DNA of 64,000 nt, taken from contig RCSZ01000001.1 in assembly GCA_014898425.1 (NCBI GenBank), positions 1,302,001 through 1,366,000 on the forward strand, written 5' to 3'. Source of the stretch: Botryotinia globosa (lineage: Eukaryota; Ascomycota; Leotiomycetes; Helotiales; Sclerotiniaceae). The first letter of the stretch is position 1; each line of letters opens with the position of its first letter. Shown piece after piece: positions 1 through 11,000 of this stretch. A program made the translations under genes and the position numbers. The notes beneath the pieces are model-generated. The model made no database searches and was not told where the DNA came from. It saw nothing but the letters and a program-made list of their open reading frames with translations.

Positions 1-196
1 CTGCAAAGCCCACTGGAGTGGCAAGGGTGCAGGATATGAGTAGTGAGGCTAGGAGGGGAATTGGTAGGATGGTATGTCTTCATTCGTATATGTTTTGGCT
101 TGGAGAGCTGCACCGAGAATAACTGATTAACCTCGATTTTAGGGAAATGTTATCACGCTGGCACTTGGGATTGCAATAGGGGCTTTGGTATTGTAG
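1..196 (+). CDS. 3' end of a gene cut by the window edge; product with hydrophobic C-terminus
   Basis: Only the last two exons are visible. Reading from base 3, the frame is open to an ATG codon at 69-71, followed by a GTATGT donor at 72. A TTTTAG acceptor ends at 142, and 143-196 encodes 18 codons including the TAG stop (intron 72-142, 71 bp, phase 0). The visible 40 or so residues are a basic and polar stretch (containing VQDMSSEARR) followed by a hydrophobic tail rich in Gly, Ala, Ile and Leu that ends ALVL. The tail could be a final membrane segment or a tail anchor. I do not recognise the family. It points towards the siderophore genes and ends 600 bp from the 3' end of the SidF-like gene, so the two genes converge. 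Whether it belongs to the cluster cannot be judged from this fragment. Confidence 0.45.
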
Positions 197-795
197 AGAT
201 CAGCTGTGGGGTGTTTTTATTCACCGTGTTGTGGGCAATGCCTAAGAATATATGGTCATTGACGCTGTTCTTTCGCTTGAATTAGGAGAAGCAGTACATA
301 AAGATCGATTGTAGGATCGATTGTTGGACCGCCATTTTGAGAATCGTGCATTGATCTTGGGATTCCGAACGTGGTTATACGAGTTGCTCAGAGTTTTCTA
401 GTGTTCTTGTTACAGGAGAAGTCGATGTTAGTCCAATTGAATAGATGTTTGACTTGATCTGCTAAATTGTCTTCACTCATACATTCTGCGGTTCAGATTA
501 GCTTCTTCCCTGTCTGACAATGGAATTAACTACCAAAGTAATGATTGTAGCATCACTCAATGTTTCTCCTGCCTGTGGATAACCTTATTTTGAGAGATTA
601 GCAAATTAAAATAAATCTGAACAGTGGGCATCTCATTACCAACCCACCTCAACAAATAATGCATACTGGTTAGACTTCGTTTTTTCTATTGAAATTACAA
701 CGTTTGCTCGCTTTTTTAACCCAATTTTCACATTTCCAACGACTAATATATACAAATCATTCTCATCTTAGTAGCGCATCTTAGCTATTTGGATC
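197..795. other. Intergenic, between two convergent 3' ends
   Basis: No gene or recognisable site was found. It lies between the stop of the left-edge gene (194-196) and the stop of the SidF-like gene (796-798), so it should hold the 3' UTRs and polyadenylation sites of both. No ATCWGATAA iron-repressor site is present. Confidence 0.6.
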
Positions 796-2207
796 TTACA
801 GCTTCGGGGCGTAAATCGAATTCCACGCTGCTCGATCTGCAGATTCCAATGGCTGTTTTCTTCCATCCCAGAATAAAGGACATAGCTGGAACCATTTATC
901 CCGGCTACAGATTGAATGGACAGATCGTTTGTGTCCTAGATCGACATACTTTCCAATGGTAAGACCTTGGGCATTCTCGTAAGACAAGATAGTACCACCT
1001 GTTGCTTTGGGCTCACCAACTGCATTCACAGTTCGTGGATCGTCGAGGAATACATAATGGATACAGCTTGAATACCAGGCGTTAACACGCTGTGGACCAC
1101 GGAACGAAGCATCACCGACGAGAGAGTGGCGCCCGCGATCATAGTCTCCAGCGTTGTAGTGTGCACCATAGTGATCCTCCTATGATATCGTGTCAGTATG
1201 AATAGAATAACGTAGAACATGAGTCATGAAAGGAGATGTCAACTTACTTTCGCCCAGTAGAGCTCAAAGTAGGAGAATCGGGTATCGTTGAAGCGTCCAA
1301 ATAGACACAGCACGTGAGGATCAAAGTTCAACTTCCGTAGATACTCACGATGCTGATCCAATGTTCCAGTTTCGTTCCAGCCCTTAGCAACACGAGGATC
1401 ATTTTGCCACGTGTTGAAGGTCTTCAAATGTGCATCGTTCTGCCAATCAACCACTTCGAGAGAGAAATGCTCGTCCAATTCGGGAATATAGCGACTGTAG
1501 CAGATAGATCCCGGGTGTGGCTTAGGACGGCGTGTTGGGTGGTGAGTGTAAACGGCTTCTTCGGGAAATTTCATGGTGAGTTGGTAGTTCTCGGGCATGA
1601 CTGGATATTGTGCTAGAGATCCTCGGACTGGACCGTCGGTGCCATCTCCAATCACCCAAATAGGGCGAGGGCCAAGTGGTGAGGCAGCTCCTTGCCAGAA
1701 TGCACCTCGGAGAATTAACAATTCTTCGGTGGGTGATGCGGTTTTTGCTGCGCTTGAGAATCGCCATGGTTTTGGGTGCTCAATTCCCAAACCAGTAGAT
1801 AGCAACTCGCTTCGGATAACCTCTTTCTCGGAGCCACTCAAAGTCAATCGGAAATACTCTATCGTTGGATGAGCGAGATATATTGCGTGGACAACATTCC
1901 AAATTTGACCCAATGTAGGAGCATTGTTTCCTGTCCATTCGAACGTGGTTTGTGGGCTTCGACATGCTCTTCCCCAGGCGGTATTGTCAGATATAGGGGG
2001 GCACTCATCTTCGCGCCTGGTCACCAAATCAAGCCATGAAAGAGAATTGGAATGCAATGGTTGAGGTAAAGACTTTCCAGATGTGGGTTGCTGACTCTCC
2101 AATGTCAAAGTATGTTTAGCTGGTGTTGTTTCCGTGTTGGTATTTACTCGATACGTAGTCAAAAAAGGATGTGGTAATTTTACCAGAGGGTACTTGTGTG
2201 GTGCCAT
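796..2207 (-). CDS. sidF: SidF-like hydroxyornithine transacylase (siderophore biosynthesis)
   Basis: Exons are complement(1248-2207) and complement(796-1179). The 68-bp intron has a GTAAGT donor and a TAG acceptor, giving a 447-residue protein, close to the roughly 460 of Aspergillus SidF. The start at 2207 is the first ATG in the open frame. The C-terminal half is the GNAT-like AlcB/IucB acyltransferase domain used by SidF and SidL: residues around the splice site read [17 protein letters not shown], followed by a Trp/Tyr-rich end. SidF attaches an anhydromevalonyl group to N5-hydroxyornithine; SidL attaches acetyl. I favour SidF because a SidH-like hydratase and a SidD-like NRPS are next door. 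The last three residues are PKL, a permissible variant of the peroxisomal PTS1 signal, and SidF is known to be peroxisomal in Aspergillus. It is divergent from the hydratase gene, with a shared promoter of about 820 bp. The acyl specificity is inferred, not seen. Confidence 0.88.
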
Positions 2208-3029
2208 CCTCGCAAAGTTTATGATGTGAAATTTATTAAGAATGTAGAGACACGATACTGTCACGGCGGTTTATCGAAAGAGTTTGGATGTACGTAGGAC
2301 ACTAAAAACTACAACATGGTCTATACAAGTACATACAATTGTTTTATTTACATTGGTAATAATGATTTTCACCAAGGATAGTATAACACCATTCATGAGG
2401 ATTGGACCAAGGCAAAATTCCTGACTTTTTGAATTTTACGAAATATTGGTCTAGCAAAATAGAGAAACGGTCTAGATCTGCTACGGATTTTTAATGCCAG
2501 GGCAAGACGAACACAATGTCGTTGATCTACCTACCTTGGTATATAAGACCTCATACATACCCCACTTCCATACAAATAACAGGAGAATCGAGATACTCGG
2601 ACCGAGCAGGGTAATTGCAACGCTACACATTCTTTCTTATAGTAACTATTACTAAGTTGCAACTGCATCCAAGATTCCATACTTTTTCCAAGCCGATATC
2701 CCGATACCGCAAATTCATACCGCAAGCCAATTCGATTGTCCTTCAAATGGAGTCTCAATCTCAGGGATGTCGAAGCGAGAGAATGAAAGCTTTCTAGGAA
2801 AATTTACTAAACAAGAAATTAAGAACGCACTATCCATACATACATTTACCTGCCTCGAGCCTGCTAGACGGTAGGTAGATGGTGGACGCACTGATCAATA
2901 AAATGTTATAAAGTTACATGACGGGGAGCTCGTAAAACTAGTCAAAATATTATCCTTCTCTACCTGTATGAGATTATTTTGCTGTGGCTGGCAATAGTGA
3001 CCTTCTATATACATCGACCCACAGTTAAC
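2208..3029. promoter_or_regulatory. Shared divergent promoter of the SidF-like and SidH-like genes
   Basis: This 822-bp gap separates two divergently transcribed siderophore genes. I found no perfect ATCWGATAA site in it, unlike the NRPS promoter, only isolated GATAA cores (for example TTATCG near 2272). It does hold one match to the CBC:HapX bipartite pattern (listed separately). No other gene is visible. Confidence 0.6.
2337..2356 (-). promoter_or_regulatory. Candidate CBC:HapX bipartite site (CSAAT-N12-RWT)
   Basis: On the minus strand CCAAT (2352-2356) is followed after exactly 12 bases by ATT (2337-2339). This fits CSAATN12RWT, the pattern reported for the CCAAT-binding complex with the iron regulator HapX in Aspergillus. 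It sits about 130 bp upstream of the SidF-like start codon. The pattern is loose enough to occur by chance, so this is a candidate only. Confidence 0.4.
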
Positions 3030-3931
3030 ATGTCTCTCAGATCAAGATCCTTGAATTTCAAACATTTTAATGTCTCTTTTCCTCAAGAACGAATTGTGCA
3101 GGTCACATTGAATAGACCCGAGAAGCTCAATTGTATCGATCAAGCCACGAGTCGGGAGATTCAAAAAGTATGGGAGCTTTTTGATCAAGATGAAAGCCTC
3201 TGGGTTGGAATCATCACCGGTGTGGGGAGAGCCTTCTGCACTGGAGCCGATTTACAAGGTTAGAAATTTCCAATATTCAGTCACTATTCGGTATCGAATT
3301 ATACTTTTTGCACGAAAACTAATCAAAACTGGCCAGAACAGAATGGAACGAGATGAATAGAGCAGGGGTTGTCAATGACATGTCCGCACCAGGTCTTGCA
3401 GGACTCCCGCGTCGAAGTGGCAAAAAGCCTATTATTGCTGCAGTCAATGGCATATGCATGGGAGGGGGATTCGAAATGATAACCAATTGCGATGTCGTAG
3501 TCGCTGCCTCCACGGCCGTCTTTTCTCTGCCCGAAGCGAAGCGTGGGATCGTCCCTGTGGCGGGGTGTCTGCCGAGGCTAGTTCGCACCCTGGGTTTGCA
3601 ACGCACCTCGGACCTGGTTTTAACCGGTAGAAACGTAAGTGCTCAGACTCTGAGTGATTGGGGACTTATCACTCGAGTGGCAGAGTCTGGTACAGATGTT
3701 GTTGATCTTGCTGTTCAAGTTGCTCAAGATATGTGCAAGAACAGTCCTGATGCGTTGATTGTTGGTCGTATGGGTATTAGATTGGGCTGGGAAGCTGGAA
3801 GTGTAGAGGAAACTGTATCGACCTTGGCTGATGAATGGTATCCTCGTCTGGTTAAAAGTCCTAATTTTGCCGAAGGTATTCAAGCATATGTGGACAAACG
3901 ACCACCGAAGTGGGTAAACTCAAAGTTGTGA
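3030..3931 (+). CDS. sidH: SidH-like enoyl-CoA hydratase (mevalonyl-CoA hydratase), peroxisomal
   Basis: Exons are 3030-3258 and 3342-3931. The 83-bp intron runs from a GTTAGA donor to a CAG acceptor, giving 272 residues, the usual crotonase length. Splicing at the second of two nearby AGs restores the motif GADLQEWNEMN, typical of the family. The start at 3030 is the first ATG in frame. Crotonase landmarks are the early TLNRPEKLN, the oxyanion-hole segments FCTGADL (before the intron) and AAVNGICMGGGFEM, and SLPEAKRGIVP. In siderophore clusters this enzyme dehydrates mevalonyl-CoA to anhydromevalonyl-CoA, the donor for SidF. The protein ends in SKL, the canonical PTS1 signal, so peroxisomal location is very likely and agrees with SidH in Aspergillus. 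General beta-oxidation hydratase is the alternative; the neighbours argue for SidH. Confidence 0.9.
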
Positions 3932-4121
3932 GAGGGCGTGACGGCGATTCGGGATACTGCAGCGCTATTTCAGAAAGGAACAATGGTATAGATAGGTTCG
4001 AGATACGCAGACGAGACAGGCTCCTTCGATGCAGCTGTCTATTTTCATGTGTTGAGAGAAAATTTTGAGTATGTAGTGGAGACAGCCAAGGAAAAGCGGA
4101 GAATGACATGTAATTATTATC

Positions 4122-4130
4122 TTATCAGAT
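4122..4130 (-). promoter_or_regulatory. SreA/GATA iron-repressor site 1 of the NRPS promoter
   Basis: TTATCAGAT on the plus strand, i.e. ATCTGATAA on the minus strand, a perfect match to the ATCWGATAA consensus of fungal iron-responsive GATA repressors (SreA, SRE, Urbs1). Confidence 0.75.
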
Positions 4131-4252
4131 GACATGGATAAACATCTAATCAATCTTGTTAATTTATTTCGCTCAAAAATCCATACCAGAGCCGTACTAG
4201 CTGGGGCAGCTAGAATAGTCGTAACCGAGGTCATGGATGGTAATCTATTATC

Positions 4253-4261
4253 TTATCAGAT
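4253..4261 (-). promoter_or_regulatory. SreA/GATA iron-repressor site 2 of the NRPS promoter
   Basis: Perfect ATCTGATAA on the minus strand. Its flank (TATTATCTTATCAGATGA) repeats almost exactly the flank of the site at 4122, which suggests a local duplication of the element. Confidence 0.75.
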
Positions 4262-4274
4262 GAGATTGAAAAAG

Positions 4275-4283
4275 ATCTGATAA
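4275..4283 (+). promoter_or_regulatory. SreA/GATA iron-repressor site 3 of the NRPS promoter
   Basis: Perfect ATCTGATAA on the plus strand, only 13 bp after site 2 and in the opposite orientation. The two therefore form an inverted pair suited to a dimer or to a protein with two zinc fingers. Confidence 0.78.
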
Positions 4284-4309
4284 TTTCTTGGACCCCACAA
4301 CTCATCACA

Positions 4310-4318
4310 ATCTGATAA
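4310..4318 (+). promoter_or_regulatory. SreA/GATA iron-repressor site 4 of the NRPS promoter
   Basis: Perfect ATCTGATAA on the plus strand, 26 bp after site 3. Confidence 0.75.
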
Positions 4319-4392
4319 ACTACTCCGTAATTAATAAATAATAAAGCATTTTAGGAAAGAAGACCGAGCTCATCTTTTACGTCACCTGAAAT

Positions 4393-4412
4393 CCAATTCG
4401 TGTACGGTGGAT
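4393..4412 (+). promoter_or_regulatory. Candidate CBC:HapX bipartite site (CSAAT-N12-RWT)
   Basis: CCAAT at 4393-4397 is followed after 12 bases by GAT at 4410-4412, matching CSAATN12RWT. A perfect ATCTGATAA site lies 28 bp downstream. A HapX/CBC site close to a GATA iron site is the arrangement described for Aspergillus iron-regulated promoters. The match is by eye and the pattern is short. Confidence 0.5.
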
Positions 4413-4439
4413 TATGAAACTAGCTCGGGTTGCTAATTA

Positions 4440-4448
4440 TTATCAGAT
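4440..4448 (-). promoter_or_regulatory. SreA/GATA iron-repressor site 5 of the NRPS promoter
   Basis: Perfect ATCTGATAA on the minus strand, about 560 bp upstream of the NRPS start codon and 28 bp after the candidate HapX site. Confidence 0.75.
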
Positions 4449-5007
4449 CCGATGGCAATCATGGGATCAGCGGGGTGAAAATTTAATCCTGAAATATCTG
4501 CTAGTGGAATCAGTTAGGCTCGAGCTAATAGAGAAGTCCCATTATTTCATATTGTCACACAATAAGGATGGATATTTTATGTCTTATATTAACTTACTAA
4601 CCAACAGCTTCCTTAAAAGTAGGCTAAAACGATGACACTCTTCCCGGTCTGTTCTCTCCAGTTGAGGCATGGTGATTGCGTGGTTGGCGAGCTCCTATGC
4701 TCAAAATCACACTATCATGCCGCACCCACACAGGTAACGCAATATGGGTATTGATCCTGACCAGCGCAAAGATAATGGCAGAGATAGTGGCTTTGCTGCT
4801 TTACTCTCAAAGGAAGGAGGTTTGCTATCGAGATCCTTAATACCCCAGCACTCCGATTTCGAATCAAACATAATATCTCAATAAAGTGCGACCCGTGCAA
4901 ATCTTAACGGAATCGAACACACGGCTGAATTTCAGCTTTCCCTTTCAGATCTCAGATCTCAGATCACCGCCGAAACCACACGACCTTAAGTTCTGGCTGT
5001 CGAGAGG

Positions 5008-8000
5008 ATGAGTTCTGTATATATTGATGATTTACAAAGTCAACATTCACCTGGAAATGGGTTTGTTGACCTATTACCTGGCCAGCCTGACAGTGAAGGC
5101 TTTAGAGCTTTCAATGTCAAGGGTCTTTCGTGTGATCAAGCCATGACTAAAACTGGCATGAGAGAAGAACTCCTACTTGTATCCTGGCTCATCGTGCTTT
5201 TAAGGATACAGGACGAAGGTAGCCAGATATCTTATGACTGGGCTTACAAAACTCGAGAGAATAGTTTCGAGCACGAGCCCGTGAAGGGGCGCCTTTCGCT
5301 AGGCGAAGTGATGAGGACATCGCAGGATAATGTCCAGCAGGTTACTTCAGAAATTTCACAACATATCACGAAAGTTGTATCAACACAGGATGCCGCTATT
5401 TCAAGTCCTGTCTCGCTTTTACTGAGCACCAGTTCTTTATCCCAAACGTCTGAAGAGGCGATAGATGATGTGAGCAAATAATCCATTTATGTTGCCAAGT
5501 CGCTAATGGTAGTGAGCAAAGGGCGTCCTCCACCTCGAATTACGTTTTACAAACGATCTTCTCGAGATTCGACCCCTATGGCACACCGAAACCATACTAG
5601 AGTTTACAGTCACACACTTCGTTGAGAGTCTAGTTGACACCATCAAATTGTGCATTTCAACTCCCGAAGCTTCGATCGAAGAATGTCTCCGTCCAACTGC
5701 ACGTGACCTGAACGAAGTTTGGCGGTGGAACTACAAACTACCTCCAACATGCAGTTCTTGTATGCACGATATGATCTCTGAAAAAGCCAAGAAGTTGCCT
5801 GGTAAAGTGGCAATTAATTCCTGGGATGGCAGTTTAACATATGCACAGATCGATCAATATTCCAATATCCTGGCGTGCTCTCTCAGAGAAATGGGTGTCG
5901 AGCTACACGACGTCCTGCCTGTGTGTTTTGAGAAATCCAGATGGACAATAGTAGCTGTACTTGCGGTGATGAAGGTTGGAGCAACTCTGTTGATGACTGA
6001 CCCAACGCTTCCGCTTGCGCGCCTTCAAAATATGGCTGAACAAGTAAATGCAAAATTGATAGTGACTTCTCGCGCCCAGTATGATTTCTCAAAACTGATC
6101 GTTCCAAATGGAAAGATTATGGTAGTAGATGAAAACACATTTATTAAATCTTCAGATTCGTCTGCTAGTCCACCGCTAGAGGCCGTGCCACCATCTGCTT
6201 TGATGTACATAATTTTTACTTCTGGCAGCACGGGTACACCGAAAGGAGTCATGCTTTCGCACGAGACTTATACAAGCAGTGCTATTGCTCGAGCGAAAGC
6301 GGTTGGCTATACGGAGGAGTCGAGAGTTCTTGATTTCGCGGCTTATGCTTTCGATGTCAGCATTGACAGTATGCTACTGACTCTTGGAAATGGCGGGTGT
6401 CTTTGTATCCCATCAGATGAAGATCGACTGAATGACATAAATGGAGTGATGCGGAAAATGCAGGTCAATTACGCAGGTTTAACTCCTTCAGTTGCTCGAA
6501 TTTTGGACACGGATGTTATAAAATCTCTTCACGCCTTGGGTCTTGGAGGAGAGGCATCATCAGTGAGAGATGTTAATACTTGGGGTCAATATACGCGAAT
6601 TGTTATAGGCTATGGTCCTTGCGAGTGTACCATCGGATGCACAATAAATAGTGACACAGCTACCGGTAGAAACTATGTTTCTATTGGAGAAGGAAATGGG
6701 GCTGCTATCTGGATTACTCATCCCGACAATCACGAACAGCTAATGCCTGTGGGTGCTGTAGGCGAATTACTTATCGAAGGGCCTATCGTAGGGCAAGGCT
6801 ATTTGAATGATCCCGCGAAAACTTCTGCATCTTTCATCGAGAACCCGTCGTGGCTTGCTGCAGGTCATAGTGGGTATACTGGTCGTCAAGGGCGTCTTTA
6901 CAAGTCGGGAGATCTTGGAAAATATGATCCTGACGGCTCTGGAGGTATTATTTTCGTCGGGAGGAAAGACACACAAGTCAAGTTACGTGGACAACGTGTT
7001 GAGCTTGGTGAGATTGAAAGTCAGCTGATGGCTAGACTACCATCAGAGATCAGCGCAATTGCTGAGGTGATCACACCTCAGGGACTCGGAGGACAACCCA
7101 CATTGGTCGCATTTATTGGGCCACAGCAAAAGAAGGGACAAGAGGGTTCTGAAATAACGTCAGTTCAGCCTTCCGAAGAGCTAAGTCAAGCGCTGTCGAA
7201 AGCCACGTCAGAACTGACCAAGGTTCTGCCGCGATACATGATACCAACCGCATGTATACCAGTCAATTATATCCCCGTTCTGATCTCAAGCAAGATTGAT
7301 CGTAAACGACTGAGGCTATTTGGTACCACAGTGGATTTGAGGGATGTGAATGAAGAAACAGCCAAGGCCAGTACTCGAGATCTAACTGATCTTGAAAAGC
7401 TTTTGAGTCAGGCCTGGGGTCATATATTAAAGCTCGATGCAGAATCCATTCGAATCGATGACAACTTCTTTGCACTAGGTGGAGACTCTTTGGCGGCGAT
7501 GAAACTCGTTACTGTTTGTAGGGAGGAAGGCCTGGATCTTAGCGTCATCAACACTTTTGGCCACCCCACACTCTCAGCCATGGCCGAAGTCGTGCATGTC
7601 TCTAGCTCCGAGGCAGAAACGGAAATTCCAGCATTTTCAATGATTTCTCAATCCGCTGAAAGTGCTTGCCTTGAAGCATCACAGGTCTGTGGGTCCGATC
7701 AGGCAGCTATTGAGAACATTTACCCATGTACACCCACGCAAGAGTCACTATTCACATTTGCGCTTAAATCAACTGAAGTATACGTCGCTCAAAGAGTTAC
7801 ATGTATTCCATCCCATATCGAACTCGATTTCTGGAAGAAAGCATGGGAGAGTGTTGTTGCGGCCATCCCTATTCTTCGCACTCGCGTAGCCCAGCTCCAA
7901 GAACCTGGCCTTCAGCAAGTAGTACTCAAGGAAGGAATCTCCTGGAGAAGTTCAAGCAACCTAGAACAATATCTTGAGTCTGATCGAAACGAGAGAATGG

Positions 8001-11000
8001 ACCTAGGACACAGCTTAGCTCGATATGCTATTGTCAACCAGCCAGACGACGACAACCGATATATGGTCTGGACTATTCATCATGTAGTGTATGATGGATG
8101 GTCAGAGCCTTTGTTGCTGAAAGCCGTCAGCAATGCTTTGCAGGGCCAAAATATCGAAGTTCAAGCATACATGAGCGACTTTGTCAACTATGTGCGTGGT
8201 ACAGATGAAGTGGCCATGCAAGAATTCTGGCGAAATGAATTGGATGACGCTGTTGGACCCCAGTTTCCACGATTGCCTTCTAGAGACTACCTGCCAACTC
8301 CAGATGCGAATCTCGAGATCAACATAAGCCTTGACCGCAGCACTAAATCCCCCTTTACAATGGCAACATTAATTCGCGGTGCATGGGCGCTTGTTGCATC
8401 GCAGTATACCGGGAGTGACGACGTGGTATTTGGTGAGACTCTCGCAGGTCGGGACATCTCATTGAAGGGTGTCGAAAGTATTGTTGGCCCATTGATCGCA
8501 ACAGTGCCTGTTCGCATAAATTTCAGCCGATCAAGCTCCATTGAGTCTTATTTACAGAGCGTACAACAAAGTATGCTGGCCCGCATACCATATCAGCATA
8601 TGGGGATGCAAAATATTCGAAAAGTAAGCCAGGATGCTCAACATGCATGCGAGGCTGGCACAGGATTGGTCATCAATTCAGAGCCGGAATATGTGGGCAG
8701 TGACCTCGGGTTTAATTCAGGAGATGTAGAGCACGAATCTCTTCATTTCAACCCTTATCCGCTGATGCTGGCCTGTGGAATACGTAAGACCGGGTTCAGA
8801 ATCTGCGCAAATTTTGATAGCAGCCTGATTGAGATTACTCAAATGGAACGAATGCTTGCACAATTGAAGATGGCTTGTTCGCAATTGACTAAAGATCTGT
8901 CCAGAAGGATTGATGAAGTGTCATGTCTGCCAGAGGTGGAATTGAATCAAATCTGGCAGTGGAACCAAACTCCTCCATTGTCCTTTGACAAGTCTTCGAA
9001 GAGGATCCGAGCAGACGCAAGTATCAAGCAAGGGTCTACTTATCCCCCAGCGGTCGTCTCCTGGGTGTGTGATCCTCGAAATCCATCTCTACTTTCGCCT
9101 ATCGGTTGTATTGGAGAGCTCTGGCTTGAAGGGGTTTTTTCTTCGGATGAAGCTGTTGAATCTCCAGATTGGCTCGTAGCCGGAAGCCCTACATGTGGTG
9201 GTCGCACTGGCAGAGTGCAACCCACAGGTGATATGGTCCGTTTACTAGATGACAAGAGCTTAGTATTTGTTGGTCGAAAAGAAAATGTCATACCAGTTCA
9301 AGGACATGCAGTGGACATAACAGAACTTGAAGCCCACTTTGCCAAATACCTCCCACAAGCCGTACGTGCCGCCGCTGCCGTGTACCAACCATTGTCAGAT
9401 GACTCTCAACAAACCTCAAAGCAAGAGCTACTGGTCTTCGTAGAACAACAACTATCTGACGAGGGAGATGTTGAAGTTATCTCAGCCGAGCACGACCTAG
9501 TTTGCAACTCACCAGATTCACAAAGTTTCCAGGCCACTATTTGTACCAAGATCTCCTTGAGTCTTGCTTTAGCACTCAAAAAGCTGGATAAATTCGTCCA
9601 AGACTCTCTTCCTTCATACATGATGCCCTTTGCATATATCATAGTTGCCAAAATGCCAAAGGAAAAGAAGATAGTTGATCACAACTTGTTAAACCTGCTA
9701 GCTTCGAACATTCCTCGATCTGTGCTCTCCGACCTTCGCCAAGGACTTAAAGAGGTCTGGTCAAACAATTCAGCAAAACAGAATCTGACAAATTCGGAAA
9801 GTATTCTCCAGGCTGCGTGGGCAAATGTACTTGGAATTCCTTCCGAGAAGATTGATGTTGATGACAACTTTTTCCGCCTCGGAGGTGACTCTGTCATGGC
9901 GATGAAACTAGTGTCAGGTCTTCGTATGCAAGGCCATGGCCTAACAGTGGCTGATATCTTCCAACATATGCGTCTTTGCGATGCTGCTAAAGTACTCAAG
10001 GTAGACCAAGCATCAGCTAACAAGGTTCAGCCTTACAAGCCATTCTCAACATTGAATAATTCAGACATCAAGACATTCTTGTCCGAAGTTGTCCGACCAA
10101 AGCTTGCAAATCAAGATTGGACTATCCAAGATGTGTCTCCAGTGACTGACTCCCAAGCACTTGACATCAGAGGAACTATTCAATCATTGCGCACTTCCAT
10201 ACAATATACTATGTTGTACTTCGACGAAACCATTGATCGCCTGCAACTATTCCGTGCCTGCAAAGAGCTCATTAAAACCCACGCAATTCTACGCACTGTT
10301 TTCATTGAACACGAATTGAACTTCTTCCAAGTGGTTATTGATGAGTTAGATAACCCTGAAATTAGTACTCTACGAGCCGAAAACATTGAGCAATGCACCG
10401 CCGAGCTTTGCACAAGGGACATTGAATCAGGCTTCCATCTAGGATCCTCCTTTCTTAGATTACTACACGCCGAAGACAACAATGGTAAAGAATGCCTCAT
10501 TATAGGCTTGTCTCACGCGCTGTACGATGGTGTTTCCTTGCCCATGATTCTTCGAGATTTGGAAAATCTCTACAAAGGAGAAAAGGTTGTTGACTTTGAG
10601 CCTTTCTCGGCATATATGGCACGAATTTGTGATAGGAGTATACAGACAACCGCCATCAACTACTGGTGCAATCTTCTAGATGGCTCATTGTTATCTGTTT
10701 TGAAAGGAAAGTCTACGGAAACTACAGATAAAGCAATCTTCCAAACAAAATCAGTCGATATCTCCCGCCGCCCAGAAGAGATCACCACGGCAAATTTGCT
10801 TACTGCAGCATGGGCACTTGTGTTAGCGCGTCGTCTTCAGAAGCCAGATGTGACATTTGGTAGCATTACTTCCGGGCGAAACATTGACCTGGCCAGCGCG
10901 GAGAATGTGGTAGGCCCATGTTATCAATTCACACCAATCCGTGTCTCGTTTGAGTCAGAGTGGACAGCTATGGACCTGTTGAGATTTGTCCAGAAGCAAA

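Larger units (their letters stand above)
3932..5007 (+). promoter_or_regulatory. NRPS promoter region with a cluster of GATA-type iron-repressor sites
   Basis: This 1,076-bp gap lies between the hydratase stop and the NRPS start codon. It contains five perfect copies of ATCTGATAA or its complement between 4122 and 4448, and a candidate CBC:HapX motif at 4393-4412, 28 bp from the last of them. A single 9-mer is expected less than about once in a window of this size, so the clustering is unlikely to be chance. No gene is visible. Confidence 0.8.

Noticed and set aside
3030..3931. Reading the hydratase as a general beta-oxidation enoyl-CoA hydratase
   Set aside because: Possible by domain alone, but position between SidF-like and SidD-like genes makes the siderophore role more likely.
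4700..4950. Possible tRNA gene in the NRPS promoter
   Set aside because: A GGTAACGC and a GAATCGAACAC-like element were seen, but no acceptor stem pairing or correct A-box/B-box spacing could be built.
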